10,129 bases of DNA from Acidimicrobiia bacterium (GTDB lineage: Bacteria; Actinomycetota; Acidimicrobiia; Acidimicrobiales; Acidimicrobilacustridaceae): assembly GCA_018882825.1 (NCBI GenBank), contig VERC01000067.1, positions 1-10,129 of the forward strand, in the 5' to 3' direction. The position numbers were made by a program, and so were the translations under genes. Shown here in pieces: positions 1 through 6,879 of the stretch. Numbering within the stretch: the stretch's first letter is position 1; each line of letters opens with the position of its first letter. Below the pieces are notes generated by a model. That model made no database searches, had not been told where the DNA came from, and was given only the letters and a program-made list of their open reading frames with translations.

Positions 1-1
1 T

Positions 2-364
2 CTCCACTATGTCCACAACGTCGTGGGTGAGGAGTGGAACCGGGTGTCGTCGCCTCCGCTGCCCGCCGGGGAACGTCGGCTGGGCTACTCGTTCACGCCG
101 ACCGGCGCCTTCGAGGGCGACGTCGACCTCCTCGTCGACGGTGAGGTGGTGGCCAGCGGCCACATCCCTCGGACCACCGTCTACTCCTATGTGCTCTACG
201 GCGAGTACCTGTGCATCGGCCACGACGATGCCACCGCCGTGGACGACCGTTACGTCGCGCCGTTCCACTTCACCGGCACCATCGACCGGGTCGTCGTCGA
301 CGTCTCCGGCGAACCGTTCCGCGATCTGGCCATGGACCTCGAGGCGTTCTTCGCCACCCAGTGA
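2..364 (+). CDS. Sulfatase (arylsulfatase family), C-terminal part only
   Basis: This is the last 120 codons of a gene whose start and catalytic domain lie left of the window; the frame is open from base 2 and stops at TGA 362-364. The fragment resembles the C-terminal beta-rich domain that follows the alkaline-phosphatase-fold catalytic domain in many arylsulfatases. It shows a YVHNVVGEEW-like opening, the phrase PLPAG followed by alternating strand residues, a LLVDGEVVASGHIPRT segment, and a final PFHFTGTIDRV strand. Sulfatases hydrolyse sulfate esters with a formylglycine made from Cys or Ser; that residue and the metal ligands are outside the window, so substrate and type cannot be read. 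Its stop overlaps the start of a sulfatase-maturating enzyme, which independently supports the assignment. A GTG at 23 is in frame but internal to the domain and is not a plausible start. Confidence 0.85.
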   Translation, partial: LHYVHNVVGEEWNRVSSPPLPAGERRLGYSFTPTGAFEGDVDLLVDGEVVASGHIPRTTVYSYVLYGEYLCIGHDDATAVDDRYVAPFHFTGTIDRVVVDVSGEPFRDLAMDLEAFFATQ

Positions 365-1635
365 CCGACCTGCGGCTGCCCCCGACGTTCCCGCCCGGCG
401 CGCCGCCGGCCTTCCACGTCCTGGCCAAGCCCACCGGATCGATCTGCAACCTCGACTGCACCTACTGCTTCTTCCTGTCCAAGGAGCAGCTGTACCCGGG
501 CGACCGGTTCCGCATGTCCGACGAGGCCATGCGGGCATGGATCTCCCAGGTCATCGCCGGACATCGCACCCCGGAGGTCACCATCGCCCTGCAGGGCGGA
601 GAGCCCACGCTGATGGGGTTGGACTTCGTCCGTCGGGTGGTGGCCCACGCCCGTGACGTGGCCGGACCGCGTCGACCGCTCGAGTTCACGCTGCAGACCA
701 ATGGCACGCTCCTCGACGACGAGTGGTGCGAGTTCCTCGCCGACAACGACGTGCTGGTGGGGCTCTCGCTCGACGGTCCCGCCGCCATGCCCGACGCCTA
801 TCGGGTCGACAAGCAGGGCCGGCCGACCTACGAGAGGGTCCGGGCCGCCTGGGACCTGCTGCAGCGTCACGGGGTGGCCACCAACGTGCTGTGCTCGGTG
901 CACGCGGCAAACGCCCACCACGGTCCCGAGGTCTACCGGCACCTGCGTGACGACCTCGGGGTGCGGTTCATCCAGTTCATCCCCATCGTCGAACGGGTCA
1001 CCGAGACCACCGTGTCGATCGCCGAGCGGGGCTGGGGGGATCGGGCCGCCGACCGTCCGCTCTACGTGCAGGCCGGCACCGCCACCACCAGTCGATCGGT
1101 TTCACCCGAGGGGTGGGGGAGATTCCTCGTCGACGTGTTCGACGAGTGGGTGTCCCGCGACGTCGGCGAGGTGTTCGTCACCATGTTCGACGCCGCCCTC
1201 GCCGCCTGGGTGGGCTTACCCTCGCCAATGTGCATCTTCTCGGAGCGATGCGGCACGGCCGTGGCGCTGGAGCACAACGGTGACGTGTACTCGTGTGATC
1301 ACTACGTCGAGCCCGATCACCTGCTCGGCAACATCGGCACCACGACGCTCGTCGAGCTCGTGGCCTCACCGCGGCAGCGGGCGTTCGGGGACGCCAAGCT
1401 CACCACGCTCCCGGCCCAGTGCCGCTCGTGCGAGGTGCGGTTCGCCTGTCACGGCGAGTGCCCCCGCAACCGGTTCGCCGTCAGCGTCGACGGCGAGGCC
1501 GGTCTCAACCACCTGTGCGCGGGCTATTACGCCTTCTTCACCCACATCGACCGGCCGATGCGGATCATGGCCGATCTGCTGCGACGCGGCCGTCCCGTCG
1601 ATCAGGTCATGGACCTGATCGACGGGGACGACTGA
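361..1635 (+). CDS. anSME: Anaerobic sulfatase-maturating enzyme (radical SAM/SPASM)
   Basis: A 424-residue cytoplasmic enzyme that oxidises the active-site Cys or Ser of a sulfatase to C-alpha-formylglycine without oxygen, using S-adenosylmethionine. The radical-SAM motif CNLDCTYC places Cys29, Cys33 and Cys36 on the SAM-binding cluster, and GGEP follows at 79-82. The C-terminal SPASM region holds Cys291, 297 and 312, then Cys354, 357, 363, 367 and 386. The first three have exactly the spacing I recall for the characterised Clostridium perfringens enzyme, and the last five match within one residue. Asp313, directly after Cys312, corresponds to the catalytic-base Asp of that family. The GTG start at 361 overlaps the sulfatase stop in GTGA; the frame is open further left, but that part is Arg-rich and reads antisense-like. 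There is no strong ribosome site, so translation is probably coupled to the sulfatase. The final codon lies only 3 bases from the convergent transporter gene. Confidence 0.95.
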   Translation: MTDLRLPPTFPPGAPPAFHVLAKPTGSICNLDCTYCFFLSKEQLYPGDRFRMSDEAMRAWISQVIAGHRTPEVTIALQGGEPTLMGLDFVRRVVAHARDVAGPRRPLEFTLQTNGTLLDDEWCEFLADNDVLVGLSLDGPAAMPDAYRVDKQGRPTYERVRAAWDLLQRHGVATNVLCSVHAANAHHGPEVYRHLRDDLGVRFIQFIPIVERVTETTVSIAERGWGDRAADRPLYVQAGTATTSRSVSPEGWGRFLVDVFDEWVSRDVGEVFVTMFDAALAAWVGLPSPMCIFSERCGTAVALEHNGDVYSCDHYVEPDHLLGNIGTTTLVELVASPRQRAFGDAKLTTLPAQCRSCEVRFACHGECPRNRFAVSVDGEAGLNHLCAGYYAFFTHIDRPMRIMADLLRRGRPVDQVMDLIDGDD

Positions 1636-1638
1636 GAG

Positions 1639-4455
1639 TCAGGAGTCCGATCGGGCGATGGCCCGCTCGTCGGTACCCAGGTAGGAGGCGATGACGTGCG
1701 GGTTGTTGCGCACCGAGACCGGATCACCCTCGGCGATCACGGCCCCCGCCTCGAGGCAGTAGATGCGGTCGGAGATGGACATCACCATCGGCATGTCGTG
1801 TTCGATGATGAGGATCGACGCGCCGAGTTCGCGGCGGATCGACTCGATCATCGGACCGAACGCCTCCGTCTCGCGCTGGGCCACACCGGCGGTGGGTTCG
1901 TCGAGCAGCAGCAGTTCGCTGTCGAGGGCCAGCAGTGCACCCAGCTCGACGATGCGGCGGGTACCGGTCGACAATTCACCCATGAGTGATTCGGCGTAGC
2001 GGCTGAGACCGAGGTACCCGATGATCTCGTTGGCCTGACGACGCTTGCGGCGCTCCATGGTGGGTGACGGCGGCAGCGACGTGATCGACGGCAGCAGCCA
2101 CGACCGCTCGCGGGCCTCGAGTGCGACCATGAGCGTCTCGCGCACGCTGAGCGACGAGAACAGACGGGCATTCTGGAAGGCCCGGCCGATGCCCAGTCGG
2201 GCCCGTCGGGCCGACGAGCGATTGCCGGCCGACACGCCGAAGATGTCGATCTCACCGGTGCTGGGCACGAAGCCGCTCACGGCGTTCATGAGCGTCGTCT
2301 TGCCGGCGCCGTTGGTGCCGATGAGACCCACGATCTCGCCGGGGCGCACCTCGATCGACACCTTGTCGACCACGGTCCGACCGTTGAACGACACGCTCAC
2401 GTCGCGGGTGACCAGCGGCAGGCGCGTGTCGCCCTCGTGGGACTTGACCGTCGCCAACGACGACACCGTTCCCGTCTGCGTGTTGCGTTTCGGTTCCCAA
2501 CCGGTGCGGCGCACGATGTAGGCCATGATCATGTCGCGCCATCCGTGGAAGATGGAGATGAGGCCACCGGGGAAGTAGAGCAGCACGATCAACATGCCGA
2601 TCGAACTGGCGAACAACTTCACCTGCGGCGTGCCGTCGAACAGGATCGGCAGCGCCACGATGACCAGGGTGCCGATCACGGCACCGGTGATGGAGGCGAT
2701 ACCGCCCACCACGGCCACGGCCACGATCCGCAACGACTGGTCGACGTCGAAGATCGTGTTGCCCGGGTTCAACTCGAAGTTGCCCGACAGCGAGATCAGT
2801 GGCATCAGGCCGCCAGCCAGGGCGGCCAGACCACCGGACACGGCGAAGGCGAGGATCTTCATCTTCACCGGCGACACGGTGTACGCCGCCGCCGAGTTCT
2901 CGTTGTCACGCACGGCGATGATCGACCGCCCGATTCCGGTTCGGCGTATCTGCCACACCAGGATGATGGTGAGGAGCAGTACCAGCAGGCAGAACCAGTA
3001 GATGCCCTTGAAGTTGTTGCCCTTGATGTTCCACCACAGCAGGTTGAAGCCCTTGGCCCGGGTGACGGCGAGCTTGACGATGCCGCCCTCGCCCGAAAGC
3101 CCGTCGTTGAAGATCAGCCAGTTGCGCACGGCGAGGCCGAACCCGAGGGTGATGACGGCGAGGAACAGCCCCTTGATGCGCAGGGCCGGCACGCCCACGA
3201 TGAGCGCGGCGATCACGCCGAAGGCCACACCGAACAGGATGGCCACGGGTATCGGCAGTCCGCTGGAGAACTTCACCGTGAGGTAGGCGCCGATGGCCAC
3301 GAACCCGAACTGGCCCAGCGACAACTGTCCGGCCCAACCGGTGAGCACCGTCACCGACAGGGCGGCGATCAGCATCACCGGGATCTCCGAATAGCGCAGC
3401 CAGTCGGTGGGCTTGTCGAAGAACTGGGGCAGGAGGAGGAAGAAGCCCGCCATCAGCCCCAGACCCACCAACGTGGAGATGCGGTACAGCGGGTGCTTGC
3501 GCAACTCCTCGTTGACGGCCCGCATCTTGGTGGTGAGGGTCCACTCGTCGCCGGTCATGCCCGCCTTGCGACCGAAGGTGAGCAGGAGCACGAGCAGGAT
3601 CACGAAGATCACCGCCGTGTTGGTGCCGGTGGGCGCGTCGCCGGTCTGGCTCCATGTCACCAGCAGCATGTCGACGATGCCGATGACGATGCCGCCCACG
3701 ACCGTCCACGTGAACGATCGCATGCGGCCGAACATGGCCGCGGTGAGCGACATGAGCAGCAGCTTCGGGCCCATGGCCGTGCCCACGGCGGCGATGTTGC
3801 CACCCTGGACCGGAGCGATGAGCAGCGCGGCGATCACGGCCAGCAGACCGGCGAGGCCCCACACCTTGGTGGACACGGTGCGGGTGTTGATGCCGGCCAA
3901 CTGGGCCGAGGCCGAGTTGTCGGCCGTGGCCCGCACCTGACGACCGAATTTCGACTTCTGCAGCAACCACGACAGTCCCAGCACCAGCAGGGGCACGGCG
4001 ATCATGATCGTGACCTGCGGGCCGGTGACCCGCACACCGAACGGTTCCCAGGTCCCGCTGATGAGTTCGGGATAGCGCACGCCGATGGCGAGGTCATCCG
4101 GGATGGGCAGACGCAACTGCAGCAACTGGATCAACTGGGTGATGCCCAGCGTGGCCACGAACAGCAACAGTCGGGGCTGGTTGAACAGGCGCCGCAGGAT
4201 CAACTCCGCGGCGACACCAAGGACGATGCCCGAGGCCAGGGCGATGGGCATGGACCACTGGTAGGGGATGCCGTACTGCAGGAAGAGGAGCGCCATGAGG
4301 TAGCCACCGAAGGCGCCGATCTGACCCTGGGCGAAGTTGATGACGCCCGTGGCCCGGAAGATCAGGATGAGCCCGAAGGCGACCAGTGCGTACACCAGGC
4401 CCTGGACGAAGCCGGAGAAGACGATGTCGGCGGTGAAGGTGAGTCCGAAGAGCAT
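1639..4455 (-). CDS. livHMG: Liv-type ABC importer, LivH-LivM-LivG single-chain fusion
   Basis: A 938-residue protein joining both permeases and one ATPase of a HAAT-family (branched-chain amino acid type) ABC importer. Residues about 1-296 are LivH-like, with several membrane helices and the FAQGQIGAFGGY signature. A basic/acidic linker (about 297-325) leads to a LivM-like permease, about 326-645, containing GWAGQLSLGQFGFVAIGAY. The LivG-like ATPase spans about 679-938: Walker A GTNGAGKTT at 713-721, Walker B LLLLDE ending at Glu853, and H-loop His886 in IIEHDM. The ABC signature is LSTGT (828-832) rather than LSGGQ. I chose the ATG at 4455 because GGAGAGGG sits 8 bases upstream; an in-frame GTG at 4473 lies inside that ribosome site. 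The ATG begins one base after the upstream MFS-LivF stop, so the two are co-translated. All catalytic motifs are intact. Substrate unknown; the family imports branched-chain and other amino acids, amides, urea and some carboxylates. Confidence 0.95.
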   Translation of the reverse strand: MLFGLTFTADIVFSGFVQGLVYALVAFGLILIFRATGVINFAQGQIGAFGGYLMALLFLQYGIPYQWSMPIALASGIVLGVAAELILRRLFNQPRLLLFVATLGITQLIQLLQLRLPIPDDLAIGVRYPELISGTWEPFGVRVTGPQVTIMIAVPLLVLGLSWLLQKSKFGRQVRATADNSASAQLAGINTRTVSTKVWGLAGLLAVIAALLIAPVQGGNIAAVGTAMGPKLLLMSLTAAMFGRMRSFTWTVVGGIVIGIVDMLLVTWSQTGDAPTGTNTAVIFVILLVLLLTFGRKAGMTGDEWTLTTKMRAVNEELRKHPLYRISTLVGLGLMAGFFLLLPQFFDKPTDWLRYSEIPVMLIAALSVTVLTGWAGQLSLGQFGFVAIGAYLTVKFSSGLPIPVAILFGVAFGVIAALIVGVPALRIKGLFLAVITLGFGLAVRNWLIFNDGLSGEGGIVKLAVTRAKGFNLLWWNIKGNNFKGIYWFCLLVLLLTIILVWQIRRTGIGRSIIAVRDNENSAAAYTVSPVKMKILAFAVSGGLAALAGGLMPLISLSGNFELNPGNTIFDVDQSLRIVAVAVVGGIASITGAVIGTLVIVALPILFDGTPQVKLFASSIGMLIVLLYFPGGLISIFHGWRDMIMAYIVRRTGWEPKRNTQTGTVSSLATVKSHEGDTRLPLVTRDVSVSFNGRTVVDKVSIEVRPGEIVGLIGTNGAGKTTLMNAVSGFVPSTGEIDIFGVSAGNRSSARRARLGIGRAFQNARLFSSLSVRETLMVALEARERSWLLPSITSLPPSPTMERRKRRQANEIIGYLGLSRYAESLMGELSTGTRRIVELGALLALDSELLLLDEPTAGVAQRETEAFGPMIESIRRELGASILIIEHDMPMVMSISDRIYCLEAGAVIAEGDPVSVRNNPHVIASYLGTDERAIARSDS

Positions 4456-4456
4456 C

Positions 4457-6673
4457 TCAGGCACCCTCTCCACTCAGGAAGACCGCACGGAGCAGGTCGT
4501 CTCGTTCGAGCAGTTCCTGGGCCGGTCCCTCGAACTTCACCTGCCCTCTTTCCATGAACACCGCCCGGTCGGCGACCGAGAGTGCCACGTTCACCGACTG
4601 TTCGACCAGCACCATCGTCGTCCCCTGTGCCTTGAGTCGTTCGACGATCTCGAGCAGTCGCTGCACGACGATCGGGGCCAGGCCCAGCGACAACTCGTCG
4701 ATGAGCAGCAGGTCCGGTTCCAGCATGATCGCCTTGCCCAGCGCCAGCATCTGCTGCTGGCCGCCCGACAGTGATCCCGCCCGCGAGTCCACCAGGTGTC
4801 GGATCTCGGGGAACACCTCGAACACGGCGTCCATGCGCTCACGTCGTTTCGACTTGTCCTCGATGAGCTCGCTCCAGATCTCGAGGTTCTCCGACACGCT
4901 CATCGACGGGAAGACCGCCTCGCCGCCGGGGATCTGCATCATGCCCAGCGCCACGCGGTACTGCGGGTCGACGAGGGTGATCGTGCGACCGTTCATCCGG
5001 ACCACGCCGCGGTCGGGGTTGAGCAGACCGGAGATCGACCGCAGGATGGTCGACTTGCCGGCGCCGTTGGTGCCGAGCAGGGCCAGACACTCGCCCCGCT
5101 TCACCTCGAAGGAGACGTCGAACAGCACCTGCAGCGTGCCGTAGGAGGCATCGACATTGCGCACCTGCAGCACCGGGATGTTGGCCGGGTCGGCGGCCAT
5201 GCGCTTCTGCTCCTCCTGCATCTCCATCAGTTCCGAGACGGTGAGGGAGATGTCGCGACGCATGTAGCGCGAGCCGTAGATGATGAGGATCCCGCCGAGG
5301 GCCGCCGCCGGCGGCACCACCACGGTCAGGGCCGTGCGCTGACCGAAGGCGTCGGAGAGGGCACCGGTGAGCAGACCGCCGAAGAAGCCGCCCATGAGGA
5401 AGATGTAGACGCCGACCATGGCGAAGGCCTGGGCCCGCATCTGATACGGCACCACCGCCGAGATGGTCGGTCCCATCTGGGTGAAGGCCATGCCCTGGAA
5501 GGCATTGCCGATGGCGAAGAAGGCGATGAGGATTCCCGCCTGCTCGAAGCGCAGGCCGATGGTGAGCGACACTCCGTAGAGCAGGATCGAGGCGCCCATC
5601 AACTTCAGCGCGGAGGGCGGGTTGCGCCGGAAGAGGCGCTCGCCGTAGCGACCGGCGATGGGGATGGCGATCACCGACACCGCCCACGTGATCGACATGA
5701 TCCAACCGCGCTCGGGAGCGTCGTAGCCGTACACGTCCTTGAGCATCAGGTTGAACGTGGCCGGCACCGCCACCAACGCGAAGCCGAGCACGCCGATGCC
5801 GACGATGAGGAAGTAGAAGGTACGCACCTTCTTGAGGCGGGCCATCGCCGCACTGAGTCGCACCGGTCCGTCATCGACGGCGTTCTTGGCCACGTCGGCC
5901 CCGAACACGGCCTCCTGCTCGTTGCGCCCGCGGACCGGGTCCTTCTTGAGGATGAAGGCTGCGGCCAACATGGCCGCCGGGATGCCGAACGTCCAGAACA
6001 CCCAGCGCCAGCTGCCCTCGTTCTCGGCGCCGGCGATGGCCACGATGCCGCCGGCGACCAACGGGCCGACGACCTGACCGATGGGGCGACCGAGGGTCTG
6101 GGCCGCGAACATGCGGGTGCGGATGCCGATGGGGTACTGGTCGGCGATGAGCGACGGGGCGATGGGGATGTTGGCGGCCGCTCCGATGCCGGTGCCGCCC
6201 GAGGCGATGCCCATCTGGAACGGGTTCACGACGAAGCCCATGGCCACGCCGAAGATGCCCCAGATACCGGCGGCGGCGCCCAGCACCTTGGTGCGGGGAT
6301 AGCGGTCGGCCAGCCAGGCGAAGGGCAGGGTGGCCAGCACCAGGATCACGCCGCCGAAACTGATGAGGCCGAGCAGCACCGTGTCGGAGATCCGGAGGCT
6401 GGTCTGGATGTCCAGTCCCAGCACCAGCATGGCCACCCGCTGGAACTCCTCGATCACGTACAGCAGCAGCAGCAGCACGATCATGGAGGCCCCGCCGGCC
6501 CGCAGTCCGTCGCGCAGCGGCATGGAGGCGCCCCCGACGCCGGGCAGCAGGTCGTCGGGGAGCACCAGTTCCTCGGCCTGTCCGGCGCCCAGCCGGATGG
6601 CCTCCTCCTCGACGATCACCGACGTCAGCGATGCCAGACCCTCGCCCTGCGTGGTCGGCTGTTCCTCGGCCAT
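4457..6673 (-). CDS. MFS transporter domain fused to LivF-type ABC ATPase
   Basis: A 738-residue fusion. After a roughly 60-residue soluble N-terminus come 12 hydrophobic segments typical of a major facilitator protein. The first resembles MFS entry helices (EEFQRVAMLVLGLDI), and MFS motif A appears as LADRYPRTK around Asp123, between helices 2 and 3. After helix 12 a charged, probably helical linker (about 470-498) leads to a LivF-like ATPase, about 501-738. It has Walker A GTNGAGKST at 534-542 (Lys540), signature LSGGQQQ at 635-641, and Walker B LLLIDE at 655-660. Leu661 follows the catalytic Glu660 where Pro is usual, and VEQ (Gln692) stands at the H-loop, as is common in LivF. An even helix number puts the ATPase in the cytoplasm, so the topology makes sense. 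The ATG at 6673 has AGGGGG 10 bases upstream. First gene of the leftward transporter operon. It supplies the second ATPase of the importer; the MFS part's role is unknown. Confidence 0.93.
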   Translation of the reverse strand: MAEEQPTTQGEGLASLTSVIVEEEAIRLGAGQAEELVLPDDLLPGVGGASMPLRDGLRAGGASMIVLLLLLYVIEEFQRVAMLVLGLDIQTSLRISDTVLLGLISFGGVILVLATLPFAWLADRYPRTKVLGAAAGIWGIFGVAMGFVVNPFQMGIASGGTGIGAAANIPIAPSLIADQYPIGIRTRMFAAQTLGRPIGQVVGPLVAGGIVAIAGAENEGSWRWVFWTFGIPAAMLAAAFILKKDPVRGRNEQEAVFGADVAKNAVDDGPVRLSAAMARLKKVRTFYFLIVGIGVLGFALVAVPATFNLMLKDVYGYDAPERGWIMSITWAVSVIAIPIAGRYGERLFRRNPPSALKLMGASILLYGVSLTIGLRFEQAGILIAFFAIGNAFQGMAFTQMGPTISAVVPYQMRAQAFAMVGVYIFLMGGFFGGLLTGALSDAFGQRTALTVVVPPAAALGGILIIYGSRYMRRDISLTVSELMEMQEEQKRMAADPANIPVLQVRNVDASYGTLQVLFDVSFEVKRGECLALLGTNGAGKSTILRSISGLLNPDRGVVRMNGRTITLVDPQYRVALGMMQIPGGEAVFPSMSVSENLEIWSELIEDKSKRRERMDAVFEVFPEIRHLVDSRAGSLSGGQQQMLALGKAIMLEPDLLLIDELSLGLAPIVVQRLLEIVERLKAQGTTMVLVEQSVNVALSVADRAVFMERGQVKFEGPAQELLERDDLLRAVFLSGEGA
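4464..4471 (-). promoter_or_regulatory. Ribosome binding site deciding the livHMG start
   Basis: On the minus strand this reads GGAGAGGG, 8 bases before the ATG at 4455. It lies inside the last codons of the upstream MFS-LivF gene, whose TGA (4459-4457) is followed by a single G and then the ATG. This placement favours ATG 4455 over the GTG at 4473, which would put the ribosome site inside the coding sequence. Confidence 0.75.
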
Positions 6674-6750
6674 GGCCCCAGATCCCCCTGTGGTCGTCGC
6701 GGCGGGCCCCTGGCCCGATGGCGCCGCACGCTAGCGCAGGAAGGGGAGGG

Positions 6751-6779
6751 TGACGGTCGTCACACAATTGTCATGCAAT
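6751..6779. promoter_or_regulatory. Candidate operator: cluster of short inverted repeats
   Basis: Three short symmetric elements lie within 29 bases between the two divergent promoters: TGACGGTCGTCA (6751-6762, arms TGACG/CGTCA), the palindrome ACAATTGT (6764-6771), and ATTGTCATGCAAT (6767-6779, arms ATTG/CAAT). The last contains TTGTCATGCAA, one mismatch from the FadR-subfamily GntR consensus TNGTNNNACNA. The stretch is also more AT-rich than its surroundings. This suggests a regulator binding between the promoters and controlling both, but no regulator gene is in the window. Confidence 0.35.
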
Positions 6780-6868
6780 CGGCACCGGATCGGAGTGGCA
6801 AACGGCACACGGGCTACCGCGGATGCTCTAGGGTGACGCCCCGATCGGCCGGAGGGCCGGTTTCGAAC

Positions 6869-6875
6869 AGGGGAG
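6869..6875 (+). promoter_or_regulatory. Ribosome binding site of the binding-protein gene
   Basis: AGGGGAG lies 4 bases before the ATG at 6880, a strong purine-rich site at slightly short spacing. It supports that start, as does the signal peptide that begins there. Confidence 0.65.
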
Positions 6876-6879
6876 AACC

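Larger units (their letters stand above)
6674..6879. promoter_or_regulatory. Divergent intergenic control region
   Basis: This 206-bp gap separates the starts of the MFS-LivF gene (left) and the binding-protein gene (right), so it must hold both promoters. Rightward, TAGGGT at 6829-6834 is a plausible -10 box about 46 bases before the ATG, with no good -35 at the expected distance. Leftward, TAGCGT at 6733-6728 is a plausible -10, again with a poor -35. A small hairpin, CGGCC-GGAG-GGCCG at 6846-6859, would fall in the leader of the rightward transcript. Clustered inverted repeats at 6751-6779 are listed separately. That promoters lie here is near certain from gene order; the exact boxes are guesses. 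Confidence 0.6.

Noticed and set aside
211..360. Fifty-codon N-terminal extension of the maturase
   Set aside because: The extension is almost all Arg, His, Pro and Gly, overlaps the conserved sulfatase C-terminus, and is absent from the family. The GTG at 361 fits the family start.
4456..4473. GTG at 4473 as the livHMG start
   Set aside because: It would place the strong ribosome site GGAGAGGG inside the gene and add six residues not expected before the first LivH helix.
2437..4557. Open frame of about 700 codons on the plus strand opposite livHMG
   Set aside because: Its translation is a monotonous His/Asp/Gln/Glu/Gly/Arg-rich string typical of the antisense of a high-GC coding gene, with no domain. 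The opposite strand encodes clear Liv proteins.
6461..6480. Run of GCAGCAGCAGCAGCA resembling a trinucleotide repeat
   Set aside because: On the minus strand it simply encodes consecutive leucines in the first MFS membrane helix.
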